A DNA stretch of 64,000 nucleotides. It comes from Lucinisca nassula (Eukaryota; Mollusca; Bivalvia; Lucinida; Lucinidae). A program made the translations under genes and the position numbers. A model generated the notes under the pieces. The model was not told the origin of the DNA, ran no database searches, and worked only from the letters and a program-made list of their open reading frames with translations. Below are positions 34,301 through 45,009 of this stretch, piece by piece. The stretch is from assembly GCA_963580285.1 (NCBI GenBank), contig CAUZLF010000226.1:1-64000 (forward strand), given 5' to 3'. Position 1 is the first letter of the stretch, and each line of letters starts with the position of its first letter.

Positions 34301-37010
34301 GTGCTAGTTACATAGCCTATGGTGACAGCAGTGAAACTGCTGAATTCAAAATAACTTACTGTGATATATGTTCCATAAAAGAGTTATCCTTTGGAAGCAA
34401 GGAATAAACAACAGATCCGTAAAGCATGGAGTGCACAAGTTTTCTGGGCCAGAGCAGCTAGTTTCGGCCAAATAGGTCTCATCAGTGGCCCTGAAATATT
34501 TTCAAAATTCCAACAATGATCCCGAAGGACAAGAAAATATAAACTACATTGTGACGAAAGGCGGGGAGACAGTTTACGGCCGCCACACACTCCATTAACG
34601 CCAGCTATAGTCACAGCAAATATGTTCTGCGAAAGGCTTATCATTTGGAAGCAAGGAATATACAACAGAGCTGAAAGCATGGAGTGTACAAGTTTTCTTG
34701 GGCAAAACTAACTAGTTTCGTCCAATGAGCCTCATCATGATCCTTATATAGTAAAACAAACAGTGAAACTGTTGCGATGGCCAGGCAACCAGTGGTGACA
34801 GCTGTGACCTGTGCTAAAATCTAAATAACCTTGGCGACAGCTGTGAAACTGCACTGAAATCTAAAAGCCTGTAGTAATTGATGGCAAACTGTGGTGATAA
34901 CCACATAACCTGTGGTGACAGATCAAACTGTGATGAAATCGGAATAACCTGTGGCGATACCTGCGAAAGTTTGGTGATAGCCAAGTATCTGTGTGACAGC
35001 TGTGAAAATCTACTGAAATCTTTATAATTTATGGTGACAGCTGTGAAACTGTGATGACAACTATGTTATTTATTGTGAAACTGTGCTGAAATTAAAATAA
35101 CTTATTGTGAAAGCTGTGAAACTCTTGTGATGCCGAGTTGCCTGTTGTCACTGCGAGTTTTCTGTTGTGACAGCTATAAAACTACACTGAAGACTAAATA
35201 ACCTGTGGTGATATCTGTGAAACATCGGTGATGGCAATTTGACCTATGGTGGCAGCTATGAAACGATGCTGTGAAACTGTGTTGACAGCTATGTTATTTG
35301 TTGTGAAGCTGTGAAACTGTGCTGAAATCAAAATAACATATTGAGAAAGCTGTGAAACTGTGGTGACAACTATGTTATTTGTTGTGAAGCTGTGAAACTG
35401 TGCTGAAATCAAAATAACATATTGAGAAAGCTGTGAAACTGTGGTGATGCCGAGTTACCTGTTGTGATGCCGAGTTGTCTTTCGTGACAGCTATAAAACT
35501 ATACTGAAAACTAAATGACCTGTGGTGATATCTATGAAACAGCGATGATGGCTATTTACTCTATGGTGACAGCTGTGAAACAGCGCTAAACTTTAAATTA
35601 CCAGTGGTGATAACTGTGAAAATGTGGTGATAGTCACGTACCCTGACAGCTGTGAAACTGCTGAATTCAAAATAGTATGTTCTATAAGAGTTATCCTTTG
35701 GTAGCAAGGAATTAATAATAGATCCGAAAAGCTTTGAGTACAAACGTTTACTGTGCCAGAGCAGCTAGTTTTTGTCAATAAGGCCTGAATTTATTTTCAA
35801 AATTCCACAAGAAACCAATGATCCCGAAGGACAAGAAAAAATGAACTACATTATGACGAAAGGCGGGGAGACAATTTATGGCCGCCACACATTCCCTTAA
35901 CGCCAGCTATAGTCACATTAGAACTGAAAAGCATGGAGTGTACACGTGTTGGCTAAACTTTCTAGTTTCGACCAATTATCATATCAGGACTCAGAAATAT
36001 TATATAACAACTGTGATACTGGCGATGGTCACGTAACCCCTGGTGACATCTGTGATCTGTGCTAAATAACCTGGCGCAAGGGTTGTGAAACTCTACAGAA
36101 ATTTAAATAACCTGTGGTGATAGATGGGTAATTGTGGTTATAGCTCTACAGCTGGTGCGATAGCCACGTAATATGTGGACCACATAACCTGTGGTAATAG
36201 ATGTGAAATTGTGCTGAATTCTGAATAACCTGGGGTTATACCTGCGAAACTGTGGTGATAACCACATAACCTGTGGTGACAGATGTGAAACTGTGATGAA
36301 ATCGGAATAACCTGTGGTGATACCTGCGAAAGTTTGGTGAGAGCCAAGTATCTCTGTGACAGCTGTGAAAATCTACTGAAATATGTATAATTTATGGTGA
36401 CAGCTGTGAAACTGTGATGACAACTATGTTATTTATTGTGAAACTGTGCTGAAATTAAAATAACTTAATGTGAAAGCTGTGAAACTCTTGTGATGCCGAG
36501 TTGCCTGTTGTGACTGCGAGTTTTCTGTTGTGACAGCTATAAAACTACACTGAAGACTAAATAACCTGTGGTGATATCTGTGAAACATCGGTGATGGCAA
36601 TTTGACCTATGGTGGCAGCTATGAAACGATGCTGAATTATAAATAACCTGTGGTGATAGCTGTGAAACTGTGGTGCTAGTCACGTAGCCTATGGTGACGG
36701 CTGTGGAACTGTTGAATTCAAAATAACCTACTGTGAAATATGTTCTATAAAAGAGTTATCCTTTGAAAGCAAGGAATAAACAACAAATCCGAAAAGCATG
36801 AAGCGCAAAAGGTTACTTAGCCCGAGCAGCTAGTTTCGGCCAATAAGGCCTCATCAGTGGCCCTGAAATATTTTCAAAATTCCACTATAAACCAATGATC
36901 CCGAAGGACAAGAAAATATAAACTACATTATGACGAAAGGCGGGGGGGGGGGACATTTTACGACCGCCACACACTCCATTAACGCCTGCTATAGCCACAT
37001 CAAATATGTT
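25311..37010 (-). repeat. Higher-order repeat: type-A 41-bp satellite plus ~260-bp cassette
   Basis: The cassette recurs with starts (AAATATGTTCTAT) near 25311, 26286, 26862 (short), 27126, 28076, 29196, 30005, 31047, 31756, 32668, 33523, 34362, 35670 and 36735. The core has TAGTTTCGGCCAATTAGGCC, GATCCCGAAGGACAAGAAA and TTACGGCCGCCACACACTC, and a ~77-bp block is repeated at both ends. Between cassettes the 41-bp variants come in the same order (for example GTGATTGATGGCAAACTG, then CCTGCGAAAGTTTGGTGAT), which defines higher-order units of about 0.6-1.3 kb. The many 60-107-codon minus frames repeat with the units and are not genes. Confidence 0.9.
28642..28908 (+). mobile_element. Dispersed element A, copy 5 (partial)
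   Basis: It runs from CCACTGACCGTTCCAAGGCG to CAATTCCTGATCTTTG, inserted in a type-A satellite run that resumes on the far side. The 5' half of A is missing. Confidence 0.82.
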
Positions 37011-37540
37011 CTATGAAAGGTTTATCATTTGGAAGAGCAAAACAACAGAACTGAAAAGCATGGAAAGTACATGTTTTGGCCAAACTTTCTAGTTTCGACC
37101 AATTATCGCATCAGGATTCTGAAATATTGTAATAAAAACTGTGGAACTGGCGATGGTCACGTAATCAGTGGTGACAGCTGTGATCTGTGCTAAATAACCT
37201 GGCGTTAGAGCTGTGAAACTGTACTGAAATCTAGATAACCTGTGGTGATAAATGGGAAACTGTGGTTATAGCTTTGCAGCTGGTGTGATAGCCACGTAAT
37301 CTGCGAAGACAGTTGTGAAACTGTGCTGTAATCTCCAAAATATGTGGTGATAGCTGTGAAAATGTGGTGATGACCACGTACCCTGTGATGACAGCTATGG
37401 AACTATGCTTGAAACTAAACCTGTGGTGACAGCTGTGAAACTGCAGTGATTATTATGTTGCCTGTGGTGACAGCTGTGAAACTATGCAGAAATCTAAATA
37501 GCATGTGGCAAGTGGTACATAATACTAGAGCTGTTAACTC
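37011..37540 (-). repeat. Type-A 41-bp satellite, degenerate
   Basis: GGTGACAGCTGTGAAACTG-type units continue after the last cassette, with more divergence and indels, then fade into non-satellite DNA. Confidence 0.8.
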
Positions 37541-38424
37541 TTCAGCCTGCCATTTCCGGAAAACTGATCTGATTGGTTAGGTTCAAACAGAAAAGTTCAA
37601 ATATGATCTTTAGTTATCATTACAGTGTGGTGAGACTTTAATGTCAGAAGTCATATTTCTGTTAACGAGCTTTATCATTTGAAACCGAGATGCAGATTGG
37701 CTATGCTTTCTTGAATTTACACAGTCTTTATTCTTGTTGATAGCTAAGGATGTCGTCAAAATTAAAGGAAAAGCTGAAATGTCTTGGCCCAAAAAAATAC
37801 AGCAACAAAAAAAAAACTTAAGGAGTAAAAACATTTTGAAAATTAACTAAAGCAACCGGCTTTATCTACAAGGGACATTTTCCTTTTTCCATTGAGTATT
37901 TGTTGAAAGGGATAACTGTCATTGTTTCCCCTGCACTCTTTAGAATCGCCTTCGCGATTAAAATGAATATCCAAGTATGGAGAAAAGTATCCTTTAATTA
38001 ATTATCCTTTAATCGTATAATCAAATACCCTCTTATCCATATCAATGTTTACTTCAAACTGAAGTCACATCAGGTAAAAACTTACCGCCAGTCCATTTAA
38101 AAAAATACGATTCATTCCTTGAAAAACAAAACAAAAAACATATATATAAATGAAGAACTGACCATTAATTGCATAACACTATTTAAAGCACTTTTATATA
38201 AACTGATCATCAATACATTTCAAATACATTGTCTGATTCACTGGCTGTGATATAAACTCCAGATTACTGGGTAATAAAACACTTTGTGGTTTCAGCATCT
38301 GACACTTATAGCCCTTGGCAGAAACTGTTAACTGGCTGCCTTTTAAACAAGCAGATACAAAACCACGGAAACAACTGTCCGTATGTATTTAATAGAGGGG
38401 TTTGGTGCTCTCCTCTAATAAGCT
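37541..38424. other. Non-satellite spacer near the inverted-repeat centre
   Basis: About 880 bp of AT-rich DNA without repeats lies close to the symmetry centre (~37.4 kb) of the giant inverted repeat. A 74-codon minus frame (37610-37834) shows no motif. I see nothing else that can be supported. Confidence 0.6.
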
Positions 38425-40455
38425 CTTCACTGTGGTGATAGCTGTGACACTGTCGCAAAAAAAAAAAAAACATATAATATGTGGCGACAACAGTTGTGAA
38501 ACTATAGTTATAGCCAAATAAACTTTGAGAGTTGTGAAAGCTGTGAAAGTGTACTGAAATCTATATTATCTATGATGGGAGCTGTGAAACTGTGAGGTGA
38601 TTACATCTTTTAAATCTGTGCTGAAATATAATTTACCTGTGGTGATAGCTGTGACCCTGTCGTAAAAGTCATGTAATCTATGGCGACAACAGCTGTGAAA
38701 CTATTGTTATAGACAAATAACCTTTGCGAGTGGTGACAGCTGTGAAAGTGTGCTGAAATCAATATTATTTGTGGTGGGAGCTGTGAAACTGTGCTGAAAT
38801 ATAAATTACATGTGGTGAAAGCTGTAAAACTGCCGCGATAGCCACGTAACTGTGGTGACTACCGTGAAGCTGTTCTGAAATCCAAATAACCTGTGATGAT
38901 GAGGTTAAACTGTGCTGAAATCGAGATAACCTATGGTGAGAGCTGTTAAACTGTGGTGATAGCCACGTAACATGCAGTGACAGCTATGAACTGCGCTGAA
39001 ATTTATAAATAACCCGTGGTAATAGCTGTGGAGCTTTGGCGATATACACATTACCTGTGCACACGTGACAGCTATGAAACTGCTGAAATCTATATAATCT
39101 GTGGGGAAAGCTGTGGAATTGGTGTGACCGGTGGTGACAGCTGTGAAATTGTGCTGCTAAAACCTATATAATCTGTGCTGCTAAAACCTATATAATCTGT
39201 AGTCATAGCTGTTAAGCGGTGATGACACCCACGTAACGTGTGATGACAGCTATGAATCTGAGCTAAAAACTCAACAACGTGTGAGGAAAGCTTTGCTCTG
39301 TGCTGATTATTGCGTTACCTTTGGTAACAGCTCTGAAACTGTGCTGAAATCTATAAAAGCATTTGGTGTCAGCTGTGAAACTGTGCTGAAATCTTTAAAT
39401 TCTGTGGTGATATCTGTGAAACTGTGATGATGGCCATGTAACCTGTGATGTCAGCTTTGGAACTGTGCTAAAACCTTAATGAACCGTGGAACTGCAGGGA
39501 TTATCACATAACCAATGGTGACAGCTGTCAAACTATGATGAAATCTAAATAATATGTAGTGATAAACGTGTGGTGATAGTTGTTATACTGTGGCGAAAGC
39601 CACGTATGAGACTGTTTAAATCTAAATAACCGTGTGATTTTAGCTGTGATATTGGCTTGATAACCATATAACGGGTGGTGAAAGAGCAAAACTGTTGTGA
39701 TAGCAATATAGCTTCGGGGATAACTGTGAGCTGCTATAATAGCCATGTAATCTGTCGTGAGCGCTGTGATAGTGTCGTTATTTATTACCTATGGTTATAG
39801 CCGTGAAACTGTTGTGAAAGTAATATTACACATGTGACCTGTGGTGATAGTCATGGAAACTGTGCTGATTATCAAAATAACCAGCGGCGACAGCGCTGAA
39901 ACTGTGTAAATAGCTATATAGCCTATGTTGATATTTCGATGACAGAAACGGTGGCGACACGTTTATAAGCTGCGATCCCTGGTTTATGAGACGAGTAGCA
40001 AAACCACTACACTATGTGGAGACACTTATGAAGCTGTGGTAATAGATATTTAGTGTATGGTAATAGCAGTGAATATGTTGCGAAAGTCATATAAAATGTG
40101 GTTGCATATGAGAAACTGCAGTGATAGTAATATAACATGTAGTGACAGATTAGAAATAATGGTATTTTGAACCTGAGATTGTGCTGTAAAGCTGTAATGA
40201 TAACCTTAAACTATGTGGTAACAGTTTTGTAATCGAGTTAATTTCATATTCCCGATGTGACTGCCTTGAAACTGTTATAATAGCCATATCTCTTAAGGTG
40301 ACCGCTGGACATAGTAGTGATAGTAAAGTACACATGTCGTGTTTTAGCCAAATATCTTGTGGTGGCAGCTGTGAAGTAAGTGTTAGTCACATAACCTGTT
40401 GTAATAGTTATGTTTCAGTAATAGTGGCCACATAACTTGTCGTGACAGATTACAT
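38425..40455 (-). repeat. Type-A 41-bp satellite, strongly diverged
   Basis: Units with GGTGATAGCTGTGA and GTGCTGAAATC cores continue without cassettes. Divergence grows to the right, and many units have lost one half. Confidence 0.8.
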
Positions 40456-40468
40456 ATAGCTGCAAAAT

Positions 40469-40706
40469 AGGGGGGGGGGGGGTGTGGCTTACAGTTAGGC
40501 AAGGCTTGCTGGCCTAGCAGCAGTTAAGGATAGAAGGTAACGCTGGTATTTCTTCTATTTCTTCACTTTCATTTATTTAGCGCTGTCTCTGCCCACTCTC
40601 ATTCATCTCCTCTACTTCTTCATTCTCTTTTCTCTTTTTTTCTGGGAGACGACACAAAGTGACCCACAATGGTTGACATGTCGTTAAACCCCAACACAAT
40701 CAATCA
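40469..40706 (+). mobile_element. Retroposon with imperfect 13-bp target-site duplication
   Basis: A ~238-bp insertion is flanked by ATAGCTGCAAAAT (40456-40468) and ATAGCAGCGAAAT (40707-40719). It begins with a G run, has a pyrimidine-rich middle, and ends TGTCGTTAAACCCCAACACA followed by ATCAATCAAT. The tail belongs to the GTTAAACC group seen in the other SINEs. No clear tRNA head was found. Confidence 0.75.
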
Positions 40707-40719
40707 ATAGCAGCGAAAT

Positions 40720-40865
40720 TGTAGTGGCATCCACATAGTATGTGGTTATAGCTGTTAAACTGTACATAGGCATATGACCTGTGGTGATAATTGGTAAACT
40801 GTGTTGATAACCATAATTCATGGAAAAAAAAAAAAAAAAAAAACAGCTGTAAAACATTCGATAGC
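40720..40865 (-). repeat. 41-bp satellite remnant with poly-A run
   Basis: A few degenerate units lie between the retroposon and element A, interrupted by a ~20-base A run (about 40824-40843). Confidence 0.7.
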
Positions 40866-41345
40866 CATGTAAAATAGAAGTGGAGGCAATGATCAGGAAT
40901 CGACACAATCAACCCACAGCTCCCATCAGAGACACCAAAGGGATGGATTAACACGCATGAAACAATAGAACCCTAATGGAAACACCAACAGCGGAAAGCC
41001 AAAAGGACAGTTACTTTCCCACAAAATGGCCAATAGGCTATCCAAAATAAATAACATAAGCGACACAAACACCCAAAGACAACAAATAGCAAAAATAAAC
41101 CGCGACAGAAGATCCGCCTTGGAACGGTCAGCGGAAACGAATTCCATTTAGGGGGCTTAAATCAATTTTACGTGGCTACACTCCTCTCCATTACTTCCGT
41201 CGCGATTTAGACAAATAATTTGTTCAGTCCGCATGAAGGCTTCCTAACTCATCAGTGCAACATCTCCGTGAACACAAATAATCAAACAAGCACAGAGATG
41301 AAACAACGCTGATGACTCGACAGCAAAAAGAAAAGCAACAGTTAG
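40866..41345 (-). mobile_element. Dispersed element A, copy 6 (near full length)
   Basis: All A landmarks are present: GGCAATGATCAGGAATCGAC, CCGCCTTGGAACGGTCAGCG, GCGATTTAGACAAATAATTT, CTAACTCATCAGTGCAACAT, and a far end AAGCAACAGTTAGACTCG. Copy 7 follows directly in the opposite orientation. Confidence 0.87.
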
Positions 41346-41370
41346 ACTCGATTTCACCCTCCAGTAAAAA

Positions 41371-41598
41371 TACTGACCGTTCCAAGGCGATTCTTCTGTT
41401 GTGGTTTATTATTGTTACAGTATCTTTTTATTTTGGACAGTCATTTTGTGGGAAAGTAATTGTCCTTTGGTCTTTCCGATTGTGGCGTTTTCATTGTGGT
41501 GAATGTTATGATTATGTTTCTTTCTCTTTGGTGTCTTGGATGGGGGTTGTGAGATAATTGTATCGATTCCTGGTGATTGCCTTCACTTCAATTTTGTG
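41371..41598 (+). mobile_element. Dispersed element A, copy 7 (partial, inverted relative to copy 6)
   Basis: It starts ACTGACCGTTCCAAGGCG and ends GATTGCCTTCACTTCAATTT. With copy 6 it forms a local inverted pair separated by ~25 bp. Confidence 0.84.
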
Positions 41599-43990
41599 GT
41601 GACAGCTGTGCAACTGTGGTGATACCCAGCTAACAGTTGTGTTTTATAAACGTTTTCAAAACGTCAGAAGGGACGTCAGGTAACTTTCGCTTGGATATAT
41701 GCTGCAGCGTTAAACTAAAGATCAATTTTAATGTTTAACCGTCAGCTGTGAAACTGAGGTGATAGCGATATAACCTTTGGTGATAGCTGAGAAATTCAGG
41801 TGATAGTTGTGAAACAGAGATGTTTGCTATATAACCTGTTGGGACAGCTGTGAAAATGAGGTGATAGCCGTATGCCCTTTGGTGAAAGGCTGTAAAAGTA
41901 AGGTGTATCTATACTTCCTGTGTTGAAAGCTGTTAGACTGGGGTGAAAGCCAAAAGACCTGTTGCGACAACTGCAAGTCTGATGTGATATCCGCACTTCC
42001 TGTGATTACAAATGTGAAACTAATGTCATAGCAATATTTCCCATAGTATATAACCCAGGTGATAACCATATTATTTGTGGTGACAGCTAAACTGAGGAGA
42101 AACAATATAACCTGTTATGATTGCTGTTTAACTCACGCTATATAATCTGTGGTGAACGCTGTGAAATTCACACGATGGCCATAACACCTGTGGTGACCGC
42201 TGTGAAACCGAGGAGATAGCCATACTACCAGTAGGGAAAGCTCTGAAAGCCATACGATAGCCATATTAGCTATGGTGATAGCTGCGAAACTAATGTGAAA
42301 GCCATTTTACCTGTTTTACCTGTTTTGTTTGCTGCGAAACCCATGTGATAGCCATACCACCTATGGTGACAGCTGTGAAACTAATATTACTGCTACATAA
42401 TCTGTGGTGACCACTTTAAAATCTTAGGGGATAGCCATATTACCCGTGGTGATATTTATAAAACGGATGTGATAGCTATACTACCTGTGGTTATAGATGA
42501 GAAACTCACGTTATAGCCTTATTATCTGAGGATTATTTATTTATCGTGCTAACAGATTTGAAAGTGAAGTGATTGTCATGTCATATGTGCTGTTAGCTGT
42601 GAGACTCGGGTGATGGATAGAAGCCTCCGTGGTGTAGTGGTTACGATAGTCGCCTTGTAAACCAGGGATCGCAGGATCGATCCCGGGCTTCTCCAGACTT
42701 TCGGATGTGTCTTAAACCGAGATCTCGTCTCCGTATGACCTTAGCTTTGGTGGGATGTATAACTCAAACACCCACTCACTCAGTTGATGGACATTCTACC
42801 TGTTGCGATAATGGAGATACAAAGGTCACTGCTATATAACATTGATGACAGCTGTGAAACTGATGTGATAGCTAAACTTCCTATGGTGATAGCTGTGACA
42901 CCGAGGTGATAGCATCTTACCTGCGGTGATAAAGTAAAACTCAGATTGTAGTCATATTACCAATGTTGAAAGCCGTGAAACGATGCGATAGCCATTCTAC
43001 ATTTGGTGATAAATGTAATGCTTAGGTGATAGCTGTGAAACTCAAGTGATAGCCATACTACCTCTGGTGAAAAATGTGAAACACAGGTGATTTCTATTCT
43101 GTCTCTGGCGATAGCTGTGAAACTGAGGTGATAGACATATTTCTGTGGTGACAGCTGTAACTCTGATGTAAAATCCAGCTGTGAAACTAATGTGATAGCT
43201 TTATTCCCTGTGGTGGTAGCTGTGAAACCCAGGTGATAACCATTCTGCAGGTGGTGACAATTTTGAAACACAGGTGAATGCTATATTACATGTGGTGAAA
43301 GCTGTTTTCTTGTGGTGATAGCTGTGAATACGAGGTGATAGCATATCACCCGAGGTGACAACTGTAACTGTCAGATTATAGCAAGATTACCTGTGGTGAC
43401 GTCTGTGAAACTGAGGCTATAGCCATACTACCTGTGGTAATAAGTGTGATGCTGAAGTGATAGCTGTGAAACTCAAGTAATAGCCATACTACCTCTGGTG
43501 ACAATGATGAAACACAGGTGATTGCTATATTACCTATGGGCGACAGATGTGAAACACAGATGATAGCTATATATCTTATAGTAACAGCTGTAAGTCTGAT
43601 GTCATATGTAAACCATCTTTGGTGACAGCTGAGAAAGTAATGTGATAGCCATATTACCTGTGAATATCAAACTATCAATTAAGAAAGCTGAGAAACTCAG
43701 CTAAAAATGATGTTATCTGTGGTAGAAGCTGTAAAACTAAGGCGACAGCCATGTTACCTGATTTGATTGCTGTGAAAATCATGTGATAGCCATACTACCT
43801 ATATTGCCAGCTGTGAAACTGAGGTGATTGTTATATAACCTGTGATGACAGCTGTGCACCTCAGGTGGCAGCCATATTACCTGTGGTGATAACTGTGACT
43901 ACCTCTGGTGACAGCTGTAAATAAGAGGTGTTTACTGTATTACCTTTCTTTTACGACAGTTGTGAAAACTGAGATGGTAGGTTTTGTGTG
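41599..43990 (-). repeat. 41-bp satellite, type B, minus orientation
   Basis: Units such as GAAACTGAGGTGATAGCCAT and ACTACCTGTGGTGACAGCTG. A SINE sits at 42623-42784, and a ~100-bp non-satellite patch lies at 41640-41740. This is the same subtype as the inverted-repeat arms, so it may be an extension of the right arm displaced by the block at 43990-49310. Confidence 0.88.
42623..42784 (+). mobile_element. tRNA-headed SINE (TTTCGGATG family) in satellite
   Basis: The head 42623-42694 looks like a tRNA: GCCTCCGTGGTGTAGTGG (A box), a CTTGTAA anticodon-like loop (TGT), and GGATCGATCCC (B box). The body is ACTTTCGGATGTGTC and CTTAAACCGAGATC, with tail AACTCAAACACCCACTCACT. TGATGGA on both sides (42611-42617, 42785-42791) is a likely target-site duplication. 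A working tRNA gene is unlikely because the head runs straight into the SINE body and the stems pair poorly. Confidence 0.82.
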
Positions 43991-44006
43991 TGAAACAGGG
44001 GTGACA

Positions 44007-44496
44007 GCAAAGTAGAAGTAAAACAAAGATCAGGAATCGATACAATTAACTTAATCCACCCATCAAAGACACCAAATGGAAAGAAACACAAACATTAAGC
44101 GACCAGACCATAATGGAAACCTAAACAAAGGAAGGCCATAAGGACAGTTACTTTCCCACAAAATGGCCATATGGGCATCCAAAATAAAAAGACACAAGTG
44201 ATACACACAGTAAGTAACAAACAACAACATAAATAAATCGCCACAGAAGAACCGCCTTGGAACGGTCAGTGGAAAGATTTCCACTTGGGGCTTTAATCGA
44301 TTTTACGTGGCCACAATCCTCGCCCTTACTTCCGTCGCGATTTAGACAAATAATTTGTTCAGTCCGCATGAAAGCCTCCTAACTAATCAGTGCAACATCT
44401 CCGTGAACACAAATAATCAAAGAAACACAGAGGTGAGACAACGGTGAGGACTAGACAGCAAGAAACCACTGAAATGCTGGAGCAAAAGAAAAATAT
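44007..44496 (-). mobile_element. Dispersed element A, copy 8 (near full length)
   Basis: It has the full set of A blocks, here without a poly-G tract (TTCCACTTGGGGCTTTAATC), and ends GAAATGCTGGAGCAAAAG. This shows that the homopolymer is variable within the family. Confidence 0.87.
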
Positions 44497-44720
44497 ACTT
44501 CGATGGGCCCGACCAGAGACAGAGCATCAGGCACCAACCAACATTACCTTGAATTAGATCTCTCTAACTCTCAATAAGCCTTTACGTTGGAACCGTCATA
44601 TAATCTGAGGCCTGATCCACCGGCGTGCCATTAAAGAGGGAAGCAAAGTTGCTAACCGTGATTGGGTTAACTACCATGCATGCAGTCTGTCGTATAATAT
44701 CCATGTTGTACCCAATCTTT
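44497..44720. other. Short unique spacer
   Basis: There are no repeats or coding signal between element A and the Helitron-like element. Confidence 0.55.
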
Positions 44721-44722
44721 TT

Positions 44723-44754
44723 AGCTCACCTGTCACGTAGTGACGAGGTGAGCT
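44723..44754. other. Left-end hairpin of the Helitron-like element
   Basis: AGCTCACC pairs with GGTGAGCT, and the inner GTCAC pairs with GTGAC around a GTA loop; one G is bulged. The related element has a comparable hairpin at 56574-56605. Confidence 0.85.
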
Positions 44755-45009
44755 TTTGGGATCACTTTTTGTCCGTCGTCCGTCGTGCGTGCGTGCGTCC
44801 GTGCGTCCGTGCGTCCGTCCGTCCGTAAACAATTTCAAATAAGTATATCTCCAATACCCCATGGCGAATCTTGATCAAATTTCATGTGAATCATCATCAG
44901 GTAGGGGGAAAGGCTGTATAAGGTTTTTGGGCTGATCAGATTGGAATTCTGGTTGCCATGGCAACATATAGCTCCCATAGACTTATAATGGGAAAACATT
45001 TTAAAATCT

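Noticed and set aside
26296..34680. Recurrent 60-98-codon minus frames with a SGPENL-CTPCFSDLL-like motif
   Set aside because: They recur only because the cassette recurs. Frames are broken differently in different copies, as expected for non-coding repeats.
25311..37010. Evenly spaced repeats resembling a CRISPR array
   Set aside because: The 'spacers' are themselves satellite variants repeated in the same order, there are no cas genes, and the context is eukaryotic.
42623..42694. Possible functional tRNA gene with a TGT anticodon
   Set aside because: Stem pairing is incomplete, and it runs directly into a SINE body that is found elsewhere without the head, so it is a SINE promoter region.
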